This document shows positions 48,994-61,968 of a DNA stretch of 64,000 bases, piece after piece. Source of the stretch: Pseudomonas sp. GD03944 (GTDB lineage Bacteria > Pseudomonadota > Gammaproteobacteria > Pseudomonadales > Pseudomonadaceae); NCBI RefSeq assembly GCF_029839275.1, contig NZ_JAOCAH010000006.1, forward strand, positions 124,001 through 188,000. The letters run 5' to 3'. The translations under genes were made by a program, and so were the position numbers. Under the pieces are notes generated by a model, which did not search any database, was not told where the DNA came from, and saw only the letters and a list, made by a program, of their open reading frames with translations. Numbering within the stretch: the stretch's first letter is position 1; every line of letters begins with the position of its first letter.

Positions 48994-50837
48994 CGCACCC
49001 CCTGCGCACCCTGCTCGTCCATGGCAGCGGCATCCTGCTGCTCGGCCTCGCCGGCCTCGGCCAGGCGGCGCCCAAGCACGCCGTGACCCTGTACGACGAA
49101 GCGCCGAAGTACCCGGCCAACTACCAGCACTTCGATTACGTGAACCCGGACGCGCCCAAAGGCGGCACCTTCCGCCAGGCCGGTTCCGGCGGTTTCGACA
49201 GCCTCAACCCCTTCATCAGCAAAGGGGTCGCGGCCGATGACATCGGCCTGATCTATGACACCCTGACCCGCCACAGCCTGGATGAACCCTTCACCGAGTA
49301 CGGGCTGCTCGCGGAAAAGATCGAAAAAGCCCCGGACAACGCCTGGGTGCGCTTTTACCTGCGCCCCGAAGCGCGCTTCCATGACGGCCAGCCGGTCACC
49401 GCCGAAGACGTCAAGTTCACCTTCGAGACCCTGATCACCAAGGGCGCCCCGATGTTCCGTGGCTACTACGCCGACGTGGACACGGTGGAAGTCGAAGGCC
49501 CGCTCAAGGTGCGCTTCGTCTTCAAGCACCCAGGCAACCGCGAGCTGCCGCTGATTCTCGGCCAGCTGCCGGTCCTACCCAAGCACTGGTGGGCCGAGCG
49601 CGACTTCGCCAAGGGCAACCTGGAAGCCCCGCTGGGCAGCGGCCCCTACCGGATCGCCGACGTGAAGGCCGGGCGCACGATTCGCTACGAGCGGGTCAAG
49701 GACTGGTGGGGCAAGGACCTGCCGGTCAACCGCGGCTTCTACAACTTCGACGTCATGCAGGTGGATTACTACCGCGACAACACCGTGGCCCTTGAAGCCC
49801 TCAAGGCTGGCCAGTTCGACTACTGGCTGGAGATCAGCGCGAAGAACTGGGCCACCGCCTACAACACCAGCGCCGTGGCCAACGGCCAGTTGATCAAGGA
49901 AGAAATCCAGAACCGCAACCCGACCGGGATGCAGGGCTTCATCTTCAACGTGCGCAAACCGATCTTCCAGGACCGCCGGGTACGCGAGGCCCTGGGCCTG
50001 CTGTTCGACTTCGAGTGGGCCAACCGGCAGCTGTTCAACGGCGCCTACACCCGCACCCGCAGCTACTTCGACAACTCCGAACTGGCCTCCCGGGGCCTGC
50101 CGAACGAGGCCGAGCTGAAGATCCTCGAACCGCTGCGCGACAAGATTCCTCCGCAGGTCTTCACCGACGAGTACCGGGTCCCGGTCTCCGACGGCAGCGG
50201 CATCATTCGTGAACAGCAGCGCCGGGCCTACCAGTTGCTGCAGGAAGCCGGCTGGCGCATCGAAGGCGACCAGATGCTCGACGCCAGTGGCAAGCCGGTC
50301 ATCATCGAGTTCCTCCTGGCCCAGACCGAATTCGAACGCATCCTGCTGCCGTTCAAGCGCAACCTGGCCGACCTGGGCATGGAGCTGGTGATCCGCCGGG
50401 TCGACGTGTCGCAGTACATCAACCGCCTGCGCTCGCGGGATTTCGACCTGATCGTCGGCGGCTTCGGCCAGTCCAACTCGCCGGGCAACGAACAGCGCGA
50501 ATACTGGCACTCCAGCAGCGCCGACAACCCGGGCAGCCGCAATTACATCGGCCTCAAGGACCCGGCCATCGACCAACTGGTCGAAGACCTGATCAACGCC
50601 GACTCCCGGGAAAGCCTGGTCGCCCATACCCGCGCCCTGGACCGGGTGCTGCTGTGGGGCAACTACGTGATCCCCAACTGGCACATCAAGACCTGGCGCG
50701 TGGCCTACTGGAACCGCTTCGAGCACCCCAAGGTCACGCCCCACTACGACATCGGCCTGAACACCTGGTGGGTGCGGCCGAACGTGGAGGCGCCACAACC
50801 ACCTGTCGACGCCGAACCGGCGAGCACGGAGCACTAA
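48990..50837 (+). CDS. nppA2: ABC transporter peptide-binding protein NppA2
   Basis: A 615-residue family-5 binding protein with signal peptide ending near GLGQAAP. It is a tandem paralogue of the preceding gene: both share [15 protein letters not shown], the pattern [10 protein letters not shown], and V-R-E-A-L-G-L-x-F-D-F-E-W. Coupled by ATGA overlap to nppA1. Two different binding proteins feeding one permease suggests a divided substrate range. Confidence 0.9.
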   Translation: MTHPLRTLLVHGSGILLLGLAGLGQAAPKHAVTLYDEAPKYPANYQHFDYVNPDAPKGGTFRQAGSGGFDSLNPFISKGVAADDIGLIYDTLTRHSLDEPFTEYGLLAEKIEKAPDNAWVRFYLRPEARFHDGQPVTAEDVKFTFETLITKGAPMFRGYYADVDTVEVEGPLKVRFVFKHPGNRELPLILGQLPVLPKHWWAERDFAKGNLEAPLGSGPYRIADVKAGRTIRYERVKDWWGKDLPVNRGFYNFDVMQVDYYRDNTVALEALKAGQFDYWLEISAKNWATAYNTSAVANGQLIKEEIQNRNPTGMQGFIFNVRKPIFQDRRVREALGLLFDFEWANRQLFNGAYTRTRSYFDNSELASRGLPNEAELKILEPLRDKIPPQVFTDEYRVPVSDGSGIIREQQRRAYQLLQEAGWRIEGDQMLDASGKPVIIEFLLAQTEFERILLPFKRNLADLGMELVIRRVDVSQYINRLRSRDFDLIVGGFGQSNSPGNEQREYWHSSSADNPGSRNYIGLKDPAIDQLVEDLINADSRESLVAHTRALDRVLLWGNYVIPNWHIKTWRVAYWNRFEHPKVTPHYDIGLNTWWVRPNVEAPQPPVDAEPASTEH

Positions 50838-50838
50838 G

Positions 50839-51912
50839 ATGCTGGCGTATATCATTCGTCGCCTCTTACTGATCATCCCCACGCTGTTCGGCATCCTGCT
50901 GATCAACTTCATCATCATCCAGGCCGCCCCGGGCGGCCCGGTCGAGCAGATGATCGCCAAGCTGGAGGGCTTCGACGGCGCCACCAGCCGGATCGCCGGC
51001 GGCGGTGCCGAGGTGGCGGTGGCCGGTTCCAACTACCGGGGCGCCCAGGGCCTCGACCCGGAACTGATCGCAGAGATCGAGCGCATGTACGGCTTCGACA
51101 AGTCGGCCCCCGAACGCTTCTGGATCATGCTGAAGAACTACGCCCAGCTGGATTTCGGCCAAAGTTTCTTCCGTGACGCCGCGGTGATCGACCTGATCAT
51201 CGAGAAGATGCCGGTGTCGATCTCGCTCGGTTTATGGAGCACGCTGATCATGTACCTGGTGTCGATCCCGCTGGGGATCGCCAAGGCCACCCGGCACGGC
51301 AGCGCGTTCGACGTCTGGACCAGTTCGGCGATCATCATCGGCTACGCGATCCCGGCGTTCCTGTTCGCCATCCTGCTGATCGTGCTGTTCGCCGGCGGCA
51401 GCTACTTCGACTGGTTCCCCCTGCGCGGGCTGACGTCCAACAACTTCGACGAACTGAGCTTCGCCGGCAAGCTGCTCGATTACTTCTGGCACCTGGCGCT
51501 GCCCGTCACCGCGCTGGTCATCGGCAACTTTGCGACCCTGACGCTGCTGACCAAGAACAGCTTCCTCGACGAGATCAACAAACAGTACGTGACCACCGCC
51601 CGCGCCAAGGGCCTGAGCAACAACCGCGTGCTCTACGGCCACGTGTTCCGCAATGCCATGCTGCTGATCATCGCCGGCTTCCCGGCAGCCTTCATCGGCA
51701 TCTTCTTTACCGGCTCGCTGCTGATCGAGGTGATCTTCTCCCTCGACGGCCTGGGCCTGATGAGCTTCGAAGCAGCGATCAACCGCGACTACCCGGTGGT
51801 CTTCGGCACGCTGTTCATCTTCACCTTATTGGGACTGGTCGTGAAATTGATCGGTGACATCACCTACACCCTGGTCGATCCGCGGATCGACTTCGAAAGT
51901 CGGGAGGGTTGA
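50839..51912 (+). CDS. nppB: ABC transporter permease NppB (YejB-like)
   Basis: A 357-residue inner-membrane permease of the DppB/YejB type with six predicted helices. The first helix ([20 protein letters not shown]) is followed by a large periplasmic loop (about residues 30-130) and the cytoplasmic EAA-type loop [20 protein letters not shown] (about 254-273) that contacts the ATPase. One base separates it from nppA2. Confidence 0.93.
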   Translation: MLAYIIRRLLLIIPTLFGILLINFIIIQAAPGGPVEQMIAKLEGFDGATSRIAGGGAEVAVAGSNYRGAQGLDPELIAEIERMYGFDKSAPERFWIMLKNYAQLDFGQSFFRDAAVIDLIIEKMPVSISLGLWSTLIMYLVSIPLGIAKATRHGSAFDVWTSSAIIIGYAIPAFLFAILLIVLFAGGSYFDWFPLRGLTSNNFDELSFAGKLLDYFWHLALPVTALVIGNFATLTLLTKNSFLDEINKQYVTTARAKGLSNNRVLYGHVFRNAMLLIIAGFPAAFIGIFFTGSLLIEVIFSLDGLGLMSFEAAINRDYPVVFGTLFIFTLLGLVVKLIGDITYTLVDPRIDFESREG

Positions 51913-51913
51913 T

Positions 51914-52933
51914 ATGGCGCTCTCTCCGCTCAACAGACGGCGTTTCGAACGGTTCAAGGCGCACAAGCGCGGCTGGTGGTCGCTGTGGATCTTCCTGGCG
52001 CTCTTCGTCCTGACCCTGGGCGCCGAGCTGATCGCCAACGACAAGCCGCTGGCAGTGCGCTACGACGGCGAGTGGTACTTCCCGGTGGTCAAGCGCTACC
52101 CGGAAACCACCTTCGGCGGCGAATTCCCGCTGCAGGCCAACTACAAGAGCCCGTACATCCAGGAGCTGATCAAGGAAAAGGACGGCTGGATGCTCTGGCC
52201 GCCGATCCCCTTCAGCTACTCGAGCATCAACTACGACCTGCAGGTCCCGGCTCCGGCACCGCCCTCCTCGGTGAACTGGCTGGGCACTGACGACCAGGGC
52301 CGTGACGTGCTGGCACGGGTGATCTACGGCTTCCGCATCTCGGTGCTGTTCGCCCTGACCCTGACCCTGCTCAGCTCGGTCATCGGTGTGGTCGCCGGCG
52401 CCCTGCAAGGCTTCTACGGCGGCTGGGTCGATCTGATCGGGCAGCGCTTCCTGGAGGTCTGGTCCGGCCTGCCGGTGCTCTACCTGCTGATCATCCTCGC
52501 CAGCTTCGTGCAGCCCAATTTCTGGTGGCTACTGGGGATCATGCTGCTGTTCTCCTGGATGAGCCTGGTCGACGTGGTGCGCGCGGAGTTCCTGCGCGGG
52601 CGCAACCTGGAATACGTGCGCGCGGCCCGGGCCCTGGGCATGCAGAACGGCGCGATCATGTTCCGCCACATCCTGCCCAACGCCATGGTCTCGACCATGA
52701 CCTTCATGCCCTTCATCCTCACTGGCGCCATCGGCACCCTCACCGCCTTGGACTTCCTCGGCTTCGGCCTGCCGCCCGGCGCCCCGTCCCTGGGCGAGCT
52801 GGTGGCCCAGGGCAAGGCCAACCTGCAGGCCCCCTGGCTGGGCATCAGCGCCTTCCTGGTGCTGGCGATCATGCTGAGCCTGCTGGTGTTCATCGGCGAA
52901 GCCGCACGCGATGCCTTCGACCCGAGGAAATGA
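51914..52933 (+). CDS. nppC: ABC transporter permease NppC (YejE-like)
   Basis: A 339-residue permease. N-terminal RFKAHKRGWWSLWIFLALF helix with the OppC_N motif, a periplasmic loop, GTDDQGRDVLARVIYGFRIS before the second helix, and the EAA loop EYVRAARALGMQNGAIMFRH. The ATG at 51914 is one base after the nppB stop; a longer upstream reading is rejected. Confidence 0.93.
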   Translation: MALSPLNRRRFERFKAHKRGWWSLWIFLALFVLTLGAELIANDKPLAVRYDGEWYFPVVKRYPETTFGGEFPLQANYKSPYIQELIKEKDGWMLWPPIPFSYSSINYDLQVPAPAPPSSVNWLGTDDQGRDVLARVIYGFRISVLFALTLTLLSSVIGVVAGALQGFYGGWVDLIGQRFLEVWSGLPVLYLLIILASFVQPNFWWLLGIMLLFSWMSLVDVVRAEFLRGRNLEYVRAARALGMQNGAIMFRHILPNAMVSTMTFMPFILTGAIGTLTALDFLGFGLPPGAPSLGELVAQGKANLQAPWLGISAFLVLAIMLSLLVFIGEAARDAFDPRK

Positions 52934-52934
52934 C

Positions 52935-54554
<1,620 letters not shown>

Positions 54555-54576
54555 TATAGGAAGAGGAAGAGCACAC

Positions 54577-55371
54577 ATGGGTTTTCTAAGCGGTAAGCGC
54601 GTACTGATCGTTGGCGTCGCCAGCAAACTGTCCATTGCCTCCGGCATTGCCGCCGCCATGCACCGCGAAGGCGCCGAACTGGCCTTCACCTATCAGAACG
54701 AAAAGCTCAAGGGCCGCGTCGAAGAGTTCGCGGCTGGCTGGGGCTCGGGCCCTGAGCTGTGCTTCCCGTGCGACGTGGCCAACGATGAAGAAATCGCCAA
54801 CGTCTTCACCGAACTGGCGAAGAAGTGGGACGGCCTGGACTGCATCGTCCACTCGGTCGGTTTCGCCCCGGGCGACCAGCTGGATGGCGACTTCACCGAC
54901 GTCACCACCCGTGAAGGTTTCCGCATCGCCCACGACATCAGCGCCTACAGCTTCGTCGCCCTGGCCAAGGGTGGCCGCGAACTGATGAAAGGCCGCAACG
55001 GCAGCCTGCTGACCCTCTCCTACCTGGGTGCCGAGCGCACCATGCCCAACTACAACGTCATGGGCATGGCCAAGGCCAGCCTGGAAGCCGGCGTCCGCTA
55101 CCTGGCCGGCAGCCTGGGCCCGGAAGGCACCCGCGTGAACGCCATTTCCGCCGGTCCGATCCGCACCCTCGCCGCCTCCGGCATCAAGAGCTTCCGCAAG
55201 ATGCTCGCGGCCAACGAGAAGCAGACCCCGCTGCGTCGTAACGTGACCATCGAAGAAGTCGGCAACGCCGGCGCCTTCCTCTGCTCTGACCTGGCCTCGG
55301 GTGTCAGCGGCGAGATCATGTACGTCGACGGCGGCTTCAACACCACCGCCATGGGTGCCATGGAAGACTGA
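54577..55371 (+). CDS. fabI: Enoyl-[acyl-carrier-protein] reductase FabI
   Basis: A 264-residue SDR-type enoyl-ACP reductase that performs the last step of each fatty-acid elongation cycle with NADH. The N-terminus [20 protein letters not shown] has the FabI cofactor loop. Catalytic Y149, Y159 and K166 lie in [20 protein letters not shown]. The triclosan-binding frame is of the sensitive type. It follows nppD by 22 bases, with AGGAAGAGGAAGAG upstream; the same neighbours occur in P. aeruginosa (PA1806). Confidence 0.97.
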   Translation: MGFLSGKRVLIVGVASKLSIASGIAAAMHREGAELAFTYQNEKLKGRVEEFAAGWGSGPELCFPCDVANDEEIANVFTELAKKWDGLDCIVHSVGFAPGDQLDGDFTDVTTREGFRIAHDISAYSFVALAKGGRELMKGRNGSLLTLSYLGAERTMPNYNVMGMAKASLEAGVRYLAGSLGPEGTRVNAISAGPIRTLAASGIKSFRKMLAANEKQTPLRRNVTIEEVGNAGAFLCSDLASGVSGEIMYVDGGFNTTAMGAMED

Positions 55372-55385
55372 TTCCACGCCCCATG

Positions 55386-55416
55386 AAAAAGGCCGCTCCC
55401 GGAGCGGCCTTTTTTA
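55386..55416 (+). terminator. fabI terminator
   Basis: AAAAAGGCCGCTC-CCGG-GAGCGGCCTTTTTT, directly after the fabI stop. Confidence 0.93.
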
Positions 55417-55560
55417 TTTCCGTCGTCAATACGCCACAGCAGTTTTGAGCCTGCCACGGGCTGCCGGCATGGGTCGGGTTGCAGAACGGGCACGCCAGGC
55501 TCCAGAACCCCACGCACAGCGCAAAGAGCACCGTATCCAAGCATCCAGCCGCCCCAATAA

Positions 55561-55594
55561 AAAAGCCCCGTAGCGTTGGCTACGGGGCTTTTTC
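55561..55594. terminator. Terminator at the 3' end of ppiD, bidirectional
   Basis: AAAAGCCCCGTAGC-GTTG-GCTACGGGGCTTTTT. A 14-base stem with A and T tracts serving the minus-strand ppiD transcript and any readthrough from fabI. The 140 bases between the two terminators show no convincing gene. Confidence 0.92.
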
Positions 55595-55608
55595 GTGACG
55601 CTGGACGA

Positions 55609-57471
55609 TCAGAAGCGTTCGATGTCCGCTTTGGCTTGCAGCTGCTTGCGGAAGGCCGCGAAGTCCTGCTGGCCGCTGCGCGAGGCGAGGAAGCGGCTGT
55701 ACATGGCCTTGTCCTCGTCCGAGAGTGCCTCTTCCGGCTCGCTCACGCCATTCAGGCGGATCGCGACGTAGTCACCGTTGTTCAGGCTGACGCCGGAGAA
55801 GGTCGGCGTGCCGTCAGGCTTGGCCATGCGGAACAGCGCCTGCAGCACGGCCGGCTCAACGCCATCCTGGCTACGGGTCGCGGCTTCCACCACATTCCAG
55901 GTCTGATCGGTGCTATCGGCAGGCGTCTGGCCATCGCGCAGTGCCGCCAGCAGCTCTTCGCCCTTGGCCTTGGCCGCTTCGTTCGCACGAACGGTGGTCA
56001 GTTGCTGGCGAATGCTGTCAGCCACCTGCTCGAAGGTCAGCTGCTCAGGCTTCTTGTGCTCCTTGGCACGCACCACCACGACAGTTTCCGGGTCGAGTTC
56101 GATCGCACCGCTGTTGCTGCCATCTTCCAGCACTTCAGGACTGTAGGCGGCGGTCAGAACCTGACGGTTGGCGGCAATGCCCTCGCCGCCCTCACGACCG
56201 AACGGCTCGGTGGTCTTGACCTCGAGCCCCAGTTCCTGGGCAGGCTGCGCCAGGTCGGACGACTCGAACGCGGCGTCTTCGAGCTGCTTGGTCAGTTCAA
56301 CGAAACGCTGCTCGACCTTGCTGACCTTGAGGTCACGCTCCAGCTTCTCTTTCAGGCTGTCGAAGGACGGGATTTCCGCCGACTGGACGCCCAGCAGCTT
56401 GATCAGGTGCCAGCCGAAATCACTGCGCACTGGCGCGGAGACCTGGCCCTGCTCCAGGGCGTACAGGGCATCTTCGAACGCGGGGTCATACACACCCGGG
56501 CCGGCATAGCCCAGGTCACCACCCTCGGAGGCGGAACCCGGGTCATCCGAGAACTCCTTGGCCAGAGCGGCGAAGTCTTCACCACCCTGCAGACGCTTCT
56601 GCACGTCTTCGATCTTGGCCTTGGCCTCGTCTTCGCTGACCGAGTCGTTGACCTCGACCAGGATGTGCGCGGCCTGACGCTGATCGCCCAGGTTGGCGAC
56701 CTCGCTCTCGTAGGCGTTCTTCAGGTCGTCTTCGTTGACGTCGACCTGGCTGAACAGGGCGTCTTTCTTGAGCTCGACGTATTCCAGAACCACTTGCTCC
56801 GGGCTCATGAAATCGCTGGCCTGGGCATCGTAGTAAGCCTTGACGTCGTCTTCGCTCAGCTGCACCGCGGCCGGATCGGCCTTGATGGTCAGGGTCGCGA
56901 AATCACGGGTCTGGCGCTCGAGACGGGCAAAGGCCTGGATCTCGGCATCGGTCACGAAGCTGCTGGCAGTCAGACCGGCGCGCAGTTGGCCAATCAGCAT
57001 TTCCTGCTCAAGCATCTGGCGGAACTGCAGGCGGGTGTAGCCCAGCTGGCGAATGACCTGGTCGAAACGGTCGGCGTTGAAGCGGCCATCGACGAGGAAT
57101 TCAGGCGTCTGCAGGATCACTTGATCCAGGGCCGGCTGGGAGAAGGCGAACTTGGCGTCCTGGGCACTCTGCAGCAGCAGGGCACGTTCGATCAGACCGC
57201 TCAGCGAGGCATCACGCAGGAGTTTTTCATCCAACAGGGAGGCGTCGAAATCCGGGCCCAACTGTTGCATCAGCTGGCGGCGTTGCATCTCGACCGCCTG
57301 GCTCAGGTCGTTCGTGGTGATCTCTTCACCATTGACCGAGGCCGCATTCTGGCTGTTGCTCGTACTGGTAAAAATGGCATCGACACCCGTCAGCGCCATG
57401 AGTACGACGATGAGGCCAATGATGACTTTGGCAATCCAACCCTGTGAATTGTCCCTGATGTTCTGCAGCAT
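55609..57471 (-). CDS. ppiD: Membrane-anchored periplasmic chaperone PpiD
   Basis: A 620-residue protein: an N-terminal helix (residues 14-33; WIAKVIIGLIVVLMALTGVD), a SurA-like chaperone part (about 40-255), a parvulin domain (about 262-360; AAHILVEVNDSVSEDEA, GGDLGYAGPGVYDPAF), and a C-terminal helical part. It sits near the Sec translocon and helps newly exported proteins fold. The ATG at 57471 is selected as it immediately precedes LQNIRDNSQGW, the family start. Confidence 0.94.
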   Translation of the reverse strand: MLQNIRDNSQGWIAKVIIGLIVVLMALTGVDAIFTSTSNSQNAASVNGEEITTNDLSQAVEMQRRQLMQQLGPDFDASLLDEKLLRDASLSGLIERALLLQSAQDAKFAFSQPALDQVILQTPEFLVDGRFNADRFDQVIRQLGYTRLQFRQMLEQEMLIGQLRAGLTASSFVTDAEIQAFARLERQTRDFATLTIKADPAAVQLSEDDVKAYYDAQASDFMSPEQVVLEYVELKKDALFSQVDVNEDDLKNAYESEVANLGDQRQAAHILVEVNDSVSEDEAKAKIEDVQKRLQGGEDFAALAKEFSDDPGSASEGGDLGYAGPGVYDPAFEDALYALEQGQVSAPVRSDFGWHLIKLLGVQSAEIPSFDSLKEKLERDLKVSKVEQRFVELTKQLEDAAFESSDLAQPAQELGLEVKTTEPFGREGGEGIAANRQVLTAAYSPEVLEDGSNSGAIELDPETVVVVRAKEHKKPEQLTFEQVADSIRQQLTTVRANEAAKAKGEELLAALRDGQTPADSTDQTWNVVEAATRSQDGVEPAVLQALFRMAKPDGTPTFSGVSLNNGDYVAIRLNGVSEPEEALSDEDKAMYSRFLASRSGQQDFAAFRKQLQAKADIERF

Positions 57472-57538
57472 GCTTCCCCCAGAACGGCTGTACAAAATAC
57501 GCAGCCGCGCAGTGTGGGTAAAATCCGGATAGAAGAAA

Positions 57539-57565
57539 GGCGCATCCGGGGATGCGCCTTCTCGT
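57539..57565 (-). terminator. hupB terminator
   Basis: On the minus strand GGCGCATCC-CC-GGATGCGCC followed by TTTCTTC, about 140 bases after the hupB stop. Confidence 0.75.
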
Positions 57566-57697
57566 AACTGGCGGTGCGGACGGGATCTGAAATGTTCGTA
57601 TCCCGGTGTGACATGTCGGCGTTACGTCCGACTGCACCACCGCCCCGCGATCAGGTCAGCGATGACGCCGACCCGACGGGCAAGGCCCGAAAGACGC

Positions 57698-57970
57698 TTA
57701 GTTGACGGCGTCTTTCAGTGCTTTACCAGCTTTGAAGCCCGGGATCTTGGCAGCCGCGATGCTGATCGGCTTGCCAGTTTGCGGGTTGCGGCCAGTGCGC
57801 GCAGCACGCTCTTTAACAGCGAAAGTACCAAAACCAACCAGTACGACGGAATCACCAGCCTTCAGAGCGCCAGTGACAGATTCAATCACTGCGTCCAGCG
57901 CGCGGCCAGCAACAGCTTTCGGGATATCAGCAGATGCAGCGATAGCATCGATCAGTTCCGACTTGTTCAC
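57698..57970 (-). CDS. hupB: DNA-binding protein HU-beta
   Basis: A 90-residue histone-like protein. The N-terminal dimerisation helices ([20 protein letters not shown]) and the DNA-wrapping arm with conserved R-N-P in [19 protein letters not shown] are intact. The start is GTG (57970) with GGGGA upstream. It follows lon on the same strand, as in most proteobacteria. Confidence 0.96.
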   Translation of the reverse strand: MNKSELIDAIAASADIPKAVAGRALDAVIESVTGALKAGDSVVLVGFGTFAVKERAARTGRNPQTGKPISIAAAKIPGFKAGKALKDAVN

Positions 57971-58063
57971 TCTAAGTCCCCTTATTTCTGTTGAGTTTGT
58001 TTCTTGATTTTTAGTGTAAGCAAAGCGGGTGCTGGGTGGCATGCCGACACGATAAGAGCCGCT

Positions 58064-58092
58064 TTATAACAAGGGCTCGAAAATTGTGTCAA
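58064..58092 (-). promoter_or_regulatory. Sigma70-type promoter of hupB
   Basis: On the minus strand TTGACA (58092-58087), 17-base spacer, TTATAA (58069-58064). It gives a leader of about 85 bases before the GTG start. Confidence 0.82.
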
Positions 58093-58105
58093 GAAAGCCC
58101 CCCGG

Positions 58106-60502
58106 CTAATGCGTGCTAATTCGCTCCTTGGAATCAGACTCGCGTTTCTCATCCGTTGCAACCATCTCAGGAGCCGCATCGGGCAAGGGCTCCGGGGCGT
58201 ATTGCAGCGCAATTTGCAGGACCTCGTCAATCCATTTAACGGGTTTAATCTGCAGGTCCTGCTTAATATTTTCCGGAATTTCCTTCAGATCACGCACATT
58301 TTCTTCGGGAATGATCACGGTTTTGATTCCACCACGGTGTGCGGCCAGCAATTTTTCCTTCAGCCCACCGATGGCCAGAACCTGACCACGCAGAGTGATT
58401 TCACCCGTCATCGCCACGTCCGCGCGCACCGGAATCTGGGTCAGTGCCGACACCAGCGCCGTGCACATGCCGATGCCCGCGCTCGGGCCGTCTTTAGGGG
58501 TCGCCCCTTCCGGCATGTGGATGTGGATGTCACGTTTTTCGTAGAAATCAGGCGCCACCCCCAGGCTCTTCGCCCGGCTGCGAACCACGGTTTGCGCGGC
58601 GGTGATGGATTCGACCATCACGTCACCCAGGGAACCGGTCTTGATCAGATTGCCTTTGCCGGGCACCACGGCGGCCTCGATGGTCAGCAGTTCGCCGCCC
58701 ACCTGGGTCCACGCCAGGCCGGTCACCTGACCGATCTGATCCTGCTGCTCGGCGAGGCCGTAGCGGTGCTTGCGCACGCCCAGGAAGTGCTCGAGCGAGT
58801 CGGCCGTCACCTTGACCTCGAAACGCTTGTCACGCGCATGCTCCTTGACCGCCTTGCGGCAGACCTTGGCAATCTGACGCTCCAGGCTGCGCACCCCTGC
58901 CTCGCGGGTGTAGTAACGAATCATGTCGCGAATGGCCGCTTCATCGAAGGTCAGCTCGCCCTTCTTCAGGCCATTGGTCTGAATCTGCTTCGGCGCGAGG
59001 TACTTGATGGCGATGTTGACCTTCTCGTCCTCGGTGTAGCCCGGCAGGCGAATCACTTCCATGCGGTCAAGCAGCGCGACCGGGATGTTCATAGAGTTCG
59101 CGGTGCAGAGGAACATCACATCGGACAGGTCGTAATCGACCTCCAGGTAGTGATCGTTGAAGTTGTGGTTCTGCTCCGGGTCGAGCACCTCGAGCAGGGC
59201 CGATGCGGGATCACCACGCATGTCCTGGCCCATCTTGTCGATTTCATCGAGCAGGAACAGCGGGTTGCGCACCCCCACCTTGGTCATTTTCTGGATCAGG
59301 CGACCCGGCATGGACCCGATGTAGGTACGGCGATGGCCGCGGATCTCGGCCTCGTCACGCACACCACCGAGGGCCATGCGTACGAATTTGCGGTTGGTGG
59401 CCGAAGCAATCGACTCGGCGAGCGAGGTCTTACCGACGCCGGGCGGACCGACCAGGCACAGGACCGGGCCCTTGATCTTCTTCACGCGCTTCTGCACGGC
59501 GAGGTATTCGAGGATGCGTTCCTTGACCTCGTCCAGACCGTAGTGGTCGGCGTCCAGGATCGATTCGGCACGGACCAGGTCGAGACGGACCTTGCTCTGA
59601 GCCTTCCACGGCACATTGACCAGCCAATCGATGTACGAGCGCACTACGGTGGCCTCGGCGGACATCGGCGACATCTGCTTGAGCTTGCTCAGCTCGGCGT
59701 GCGCCTTGGCGTGCGCTTCCTTGCTGAGTCCGGCATTTTCGATGCGTTTTTTCAGCTCATCGAGCTCGTTGTGACCTTCATCGATGTCGCCCAGCTCTTT
59801 CTGAATGGCCTTCATCTGCTCATTCAGGTAGTACTCGCGCTGGCTGCGCTCCATCTGCTTCTTGACCCGGCCACGGATGCGCTTCTCGACCTGCAGCAGG
59901 TCGATCTCGGCATCCAGCAGCGCGAGCACGTGCTCGACGCGCGTCGGCAGGTCGGTGATTTCCAGGATTTCCTGCTTCTGTTCGATCTTCAGCGCCATGT
60001 GCGCCGCCATGGTATCGACCAGGCGACTCGGCTCATCGATGCTGTTGAGCGAGGACAGCACCTCGGCCGGCACTTTCTTGCCCAACTGGACGTATTGCTC
60101 GAACTGGCTGAGCAGGCTGCGAACGAAGACCTCGGACTCGCGCTCGGCAGCATCGACTTCGTCGAGCAACTGCACTTCGGCACGGCAATGGCCGTCGACC
60201 TCGATGAAACGTTCGATCTCGCCCCGCTGCTCCCCTTCCACCAGCACCTTGACGGTACCGTCCGGGAGTTTCAGCAATTGCAGAACCGTGGCAACGGTCC
60301 CGACGCGGTAGAGCCCTTCTTCACTCGGATCGTCGTCGGCAGGATTTTTCTGGGCCAGCAGCAGGATCTGCTTTTCGCCCGTCATCGCTGCTTCCAGCGC
60401 CTCGATGGATTTCTCACGCCCCACGAACAGCGGGATGACCATGTGCGGATAGACCACGACATCGCGCAATGGCAGGAGAGGCAATTCGATGGTTGTCTTC
60501 AT
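58106..60502 (-). CDS. lon: ATP-dependent protease Lon
   Basis: A 798-residue AAA+ protease. N-terminal substrate domain (about 1-205) with [20 protein letters not shown], coiled-coil region, AAA module with Walker [10 protein letters not shown] (near residue 356) and Walker B FLLDEIDK, and the Ser-Lys protease domain with nucleophile Ser in [11 protein letters not shown]. It removes damaged and short-lived regulatory proteins. A sigma32-type promoter lies upstream. Confidence 0.97.
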   Translation of the reverse strand: MKTTIELPLLPLRDVVVYPHMVIPLFVGREKSIEALEAAMTGEKQILLLAQKNPADDDPSEEGLYRVGTVATVLQLLKLPDGTVKVLVEGEQRGEIERFIEVDGHCRAEVQLLDEVDAAERESEVFVRSLLSQFEQYVQLGKKVPAEVLSSLNSIDEPSRLVDTMAAHMALKIEQKQEILEITDLPTRVEHVLALLDAEIDLLQVEKRIRGRVKKQMERSQREYYLNEQMKAIQKELGDIDEGHNELDELKKRIENAGLSKEAHAKAHAELSKLKQMSPMSAEATVVRSYIDWLVNVPWKAQSKVRLDLVRAESILDADHYGLDEVKERILEYLAVQKRVKKIKGPVLCLVGPPGVGKTSLAESIASATNRKFVRMALGGVRDEAEIRGHRRTYIGSMPGRLIQKMTKVGVRNPLFLLDEIDKMGQDMRGDPASALLEVLDPEQNHNFNDHYLEVDYDLSDVMFLCTANSMNIPVALLDRMEVIRLPGYTEDEKVNIAIKYLAPKQIQTNGLKKGELTFDEAAIRDMIRYYTREAGVRSLERQIAKVCRKAVKEHARDKRFEVKVTADSLEHFLGVRKHRYGLAEQQDQIGQVTGLAWTQVGGELLTIEAAVVPGKGNLIKTGSLGDVMVESITAAQTVVRSRAKSLGVAPDFYEKRDIHIHMPEGATPKDGPSAGIGMCTALVSALTQIPVRADVAMTGEITLRGQVLAIGGLKEKLLAAHRGGIKTVIIPEENVRDLKEIPENIKQDLQIKPVKWIDEVLQIALQYAPEPLPDAAPEMVATDEKRESDSKERISTH

Positions 60503-60560
60503 GATTTCAGCTCTACGGCGGCCTTACGGCCGTAAACAGATGGGATAACCCTTGGCCCTA

Positions 60561-60589
60561 AGATGGGGGCAGCCCAAGCAAAAAACAAG
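60561..60589 (-). promoter_or_regulatory. Sigma32 (RpoH) heat-shock promoter of lon
   Basis: On the minus strand CTTGTTT (60589-60583), a 14-base spacer, CCCCATCT (60568-60561). The consensus is CTTGAAA-N13-17-CCCCATNT; the -10 matches completely and the -35 keeps the key CTTG. It lies about 55 bases before the lon ATG. Confidence 0.78.
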
Positions 60590-60605
60590 CACTACGGCTG
60601 GAAAA

Positions 60606-60630
60606 GCAAAGGGGCCCAGAGGCCCCTTGC
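60606..60630 (-). terminator. clpX terminator
   Basis: AGGGGCC-CAGA... the stem AAGGGGCC/GGCCCCTT with CAGA-side loop, followed on the minus strand by a short TTTT; lies about 20 bases after the clpX stop. Confidence 0.65.
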
Positions 60631-60651
60631 TTTCATGATGTGACAGAACGC

Positions 60652-61935
60652 TTACGCGTCAGGCGCAGCGGCCTTGGCAGGCGGTTCGCTGTTCTCGTAG
60701 ATCAGCAATGGCTGGGAAGCCCCATCGATGACACTCTCATCGATGACCACCTTGCTGACGTCCGCCTGGGACGGAATGTCGTACATGGTGTCGAGCAGGA
60801 TGCCTTCGAGGATCGAACGCAGGCCACGGGCACCGGTTTTGCGCTCGAGAGCCTTGCGCGCCACGGAGCGCAGGGCGTCCGGACGGAACTCCAGGTCCAC
60901 GCCTTCCATCTCGAACAGCTTGCCGTACTGCTTGGTCAAGGCGTTCTTCGGCTCGGTCAGGATCTGCACCAGGGCAGCTTCGTCCAGCTCGTCCAGCGTG
61001 GCGATAACCGGCAGACGGCCTACGAATTCCGGAATCAGACCGAACTTCACCAGATCGTCCGGCTCGACCGCACGCAGCGACTCACCGACCTTCTTGCCCT
61101 CTTCCTTGCTGCGCACCTCGGCAGTGAAGCCGATGCCGCCCTTGGTCGAGCGCCCCTGGATGACTTTCTCCAGACCGGAGAATGCACCACCGCAGATGAA
61201 CAGGATGTTGCGCGTGTCGACCTGCAGGAACTCCTGCTGAGGATGCTTGCGACCACCCTGAGGCGGAACGGAGGCTACGGTACCTTCGATCAGCTTCAGC
61301 AGCGCCTGCTGCACGCCTTCGCCCGATACGTCACGGGTGATCGACGGGTTGTCCGACTTGCGCGAGATCTTGTCGATTTCGTCGATGTAGACGATGCCCA
61401 TCTGGGCCTTCTCCACATCGTAATCGCACTTCTGCAGCAGCTTCTGAATGATGTTCTCGACGTCCTCGCCCACATAACCGGCTTCGGTCAGGGTCGTGGC
61501 GTCGGCAATGGTGAACGGTACGTTGAGCAGGCGTGCCAGGGTTTCCGCCAGCAACGTCTTGCCCGAGCCGGTCGGACCGATCAGCAGGATGTTGCTCTTG
61601 CCCAGCTCGACATCGTCTTTCTTGTCGCGCTGGTTGAGGCGCTTGTAGTGGTTGTAGACCGCTACCGCCAACACTTTTTTCGCACGCTCCTGGCCGATCA
61701 CGTACTGATCCAGGATGCTGCTGATTTCCTTGGGCGCCGGCAATTTGTGCGCACTGCTCTCGGCCTGGGCTTCCTGCACCTCCTCGCGGATGATGTCGTT
61801 GCACAGGTCGACGCACTCGTCGCAGATAAAGACCGAGGGGCCGGCAATCAATTTGCGCACTTCATGCTGGCTTTTGCCGCAGAAGGAGCAATAAAGCAGT
61901 TTGCCGTTGTCCTCGCCATTGCGGGTGTCAGTCAT
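60652..61935 (-). CDS. clpX: ClpXP unfoldase subunit ClpX
   Basis: A 427-residue AAA+ unfoldase. N-terminal zinc domain (CSFCGKSQ and CDECVDLC, residues about 16-42), Walker A GPTGSGKT (near 119), pore loop GYVGED, Walker [13 protein letters not shown] loop GGRKHPQQE, and the ClpP-docking IGF tripeptide in GGIGFTAEV. It unfolds tagged proteins and threads them into ClpP. The ATG at 61935 matches the family start. Confidence 0.97.
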   Translation of the reverse strand: MTDTRNGEDNGKLLYCSFCGKSQHEVRKLIAGPSVFICDECVDLCNDIIREEVQEAQAESSAHKLPAPKEISSILDQYVIGQERAKKVLAVAVYNHYKRLNQRDKKDDVELGKSNILLIGPTGSGKTLLAETLARLLNVPFTIADATTLTEAGYVGEDVENIIQKLLQKCDYDVEKAQMGIVYIDEIDKISRKSDNPSITRDVSGEGVQQALLKLIEGTVASVPPQGGRKHPQQEFLQVDTRNILFICGGAFSGLEKVIQGRSTKGGIGFTAEVRSKEEGKKVGESLRAVEPDDLVKFGLIPEFVGRLPVIATLDELDEAALVQILTEPKNALTKQYGKLFEMEGVDLEFRPDALRSVARKALERKTGARGLRSILEGILLDTMYDIPSQADVSKVVIDESVIDGASQPLLIYENSEPPAKAAAPDA

Positions 61936-61968
61936 TCGATCAATCCAATACGGTAAGCTTGAAATACA

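Noticed and set aside
55337..55540. 67-codon minus-strand frame between fabI and ppiD with several Cys
   Set aside because: It runs through the fabI terminator and into the fabI 3' end, has no ribosome site, and the composition is unlike a real protein.
58109..60535. 808-codon open frame antisense to lon
   Set aside because: Shadow of the lon reading frame; low-complexity composition and no ribosome site.
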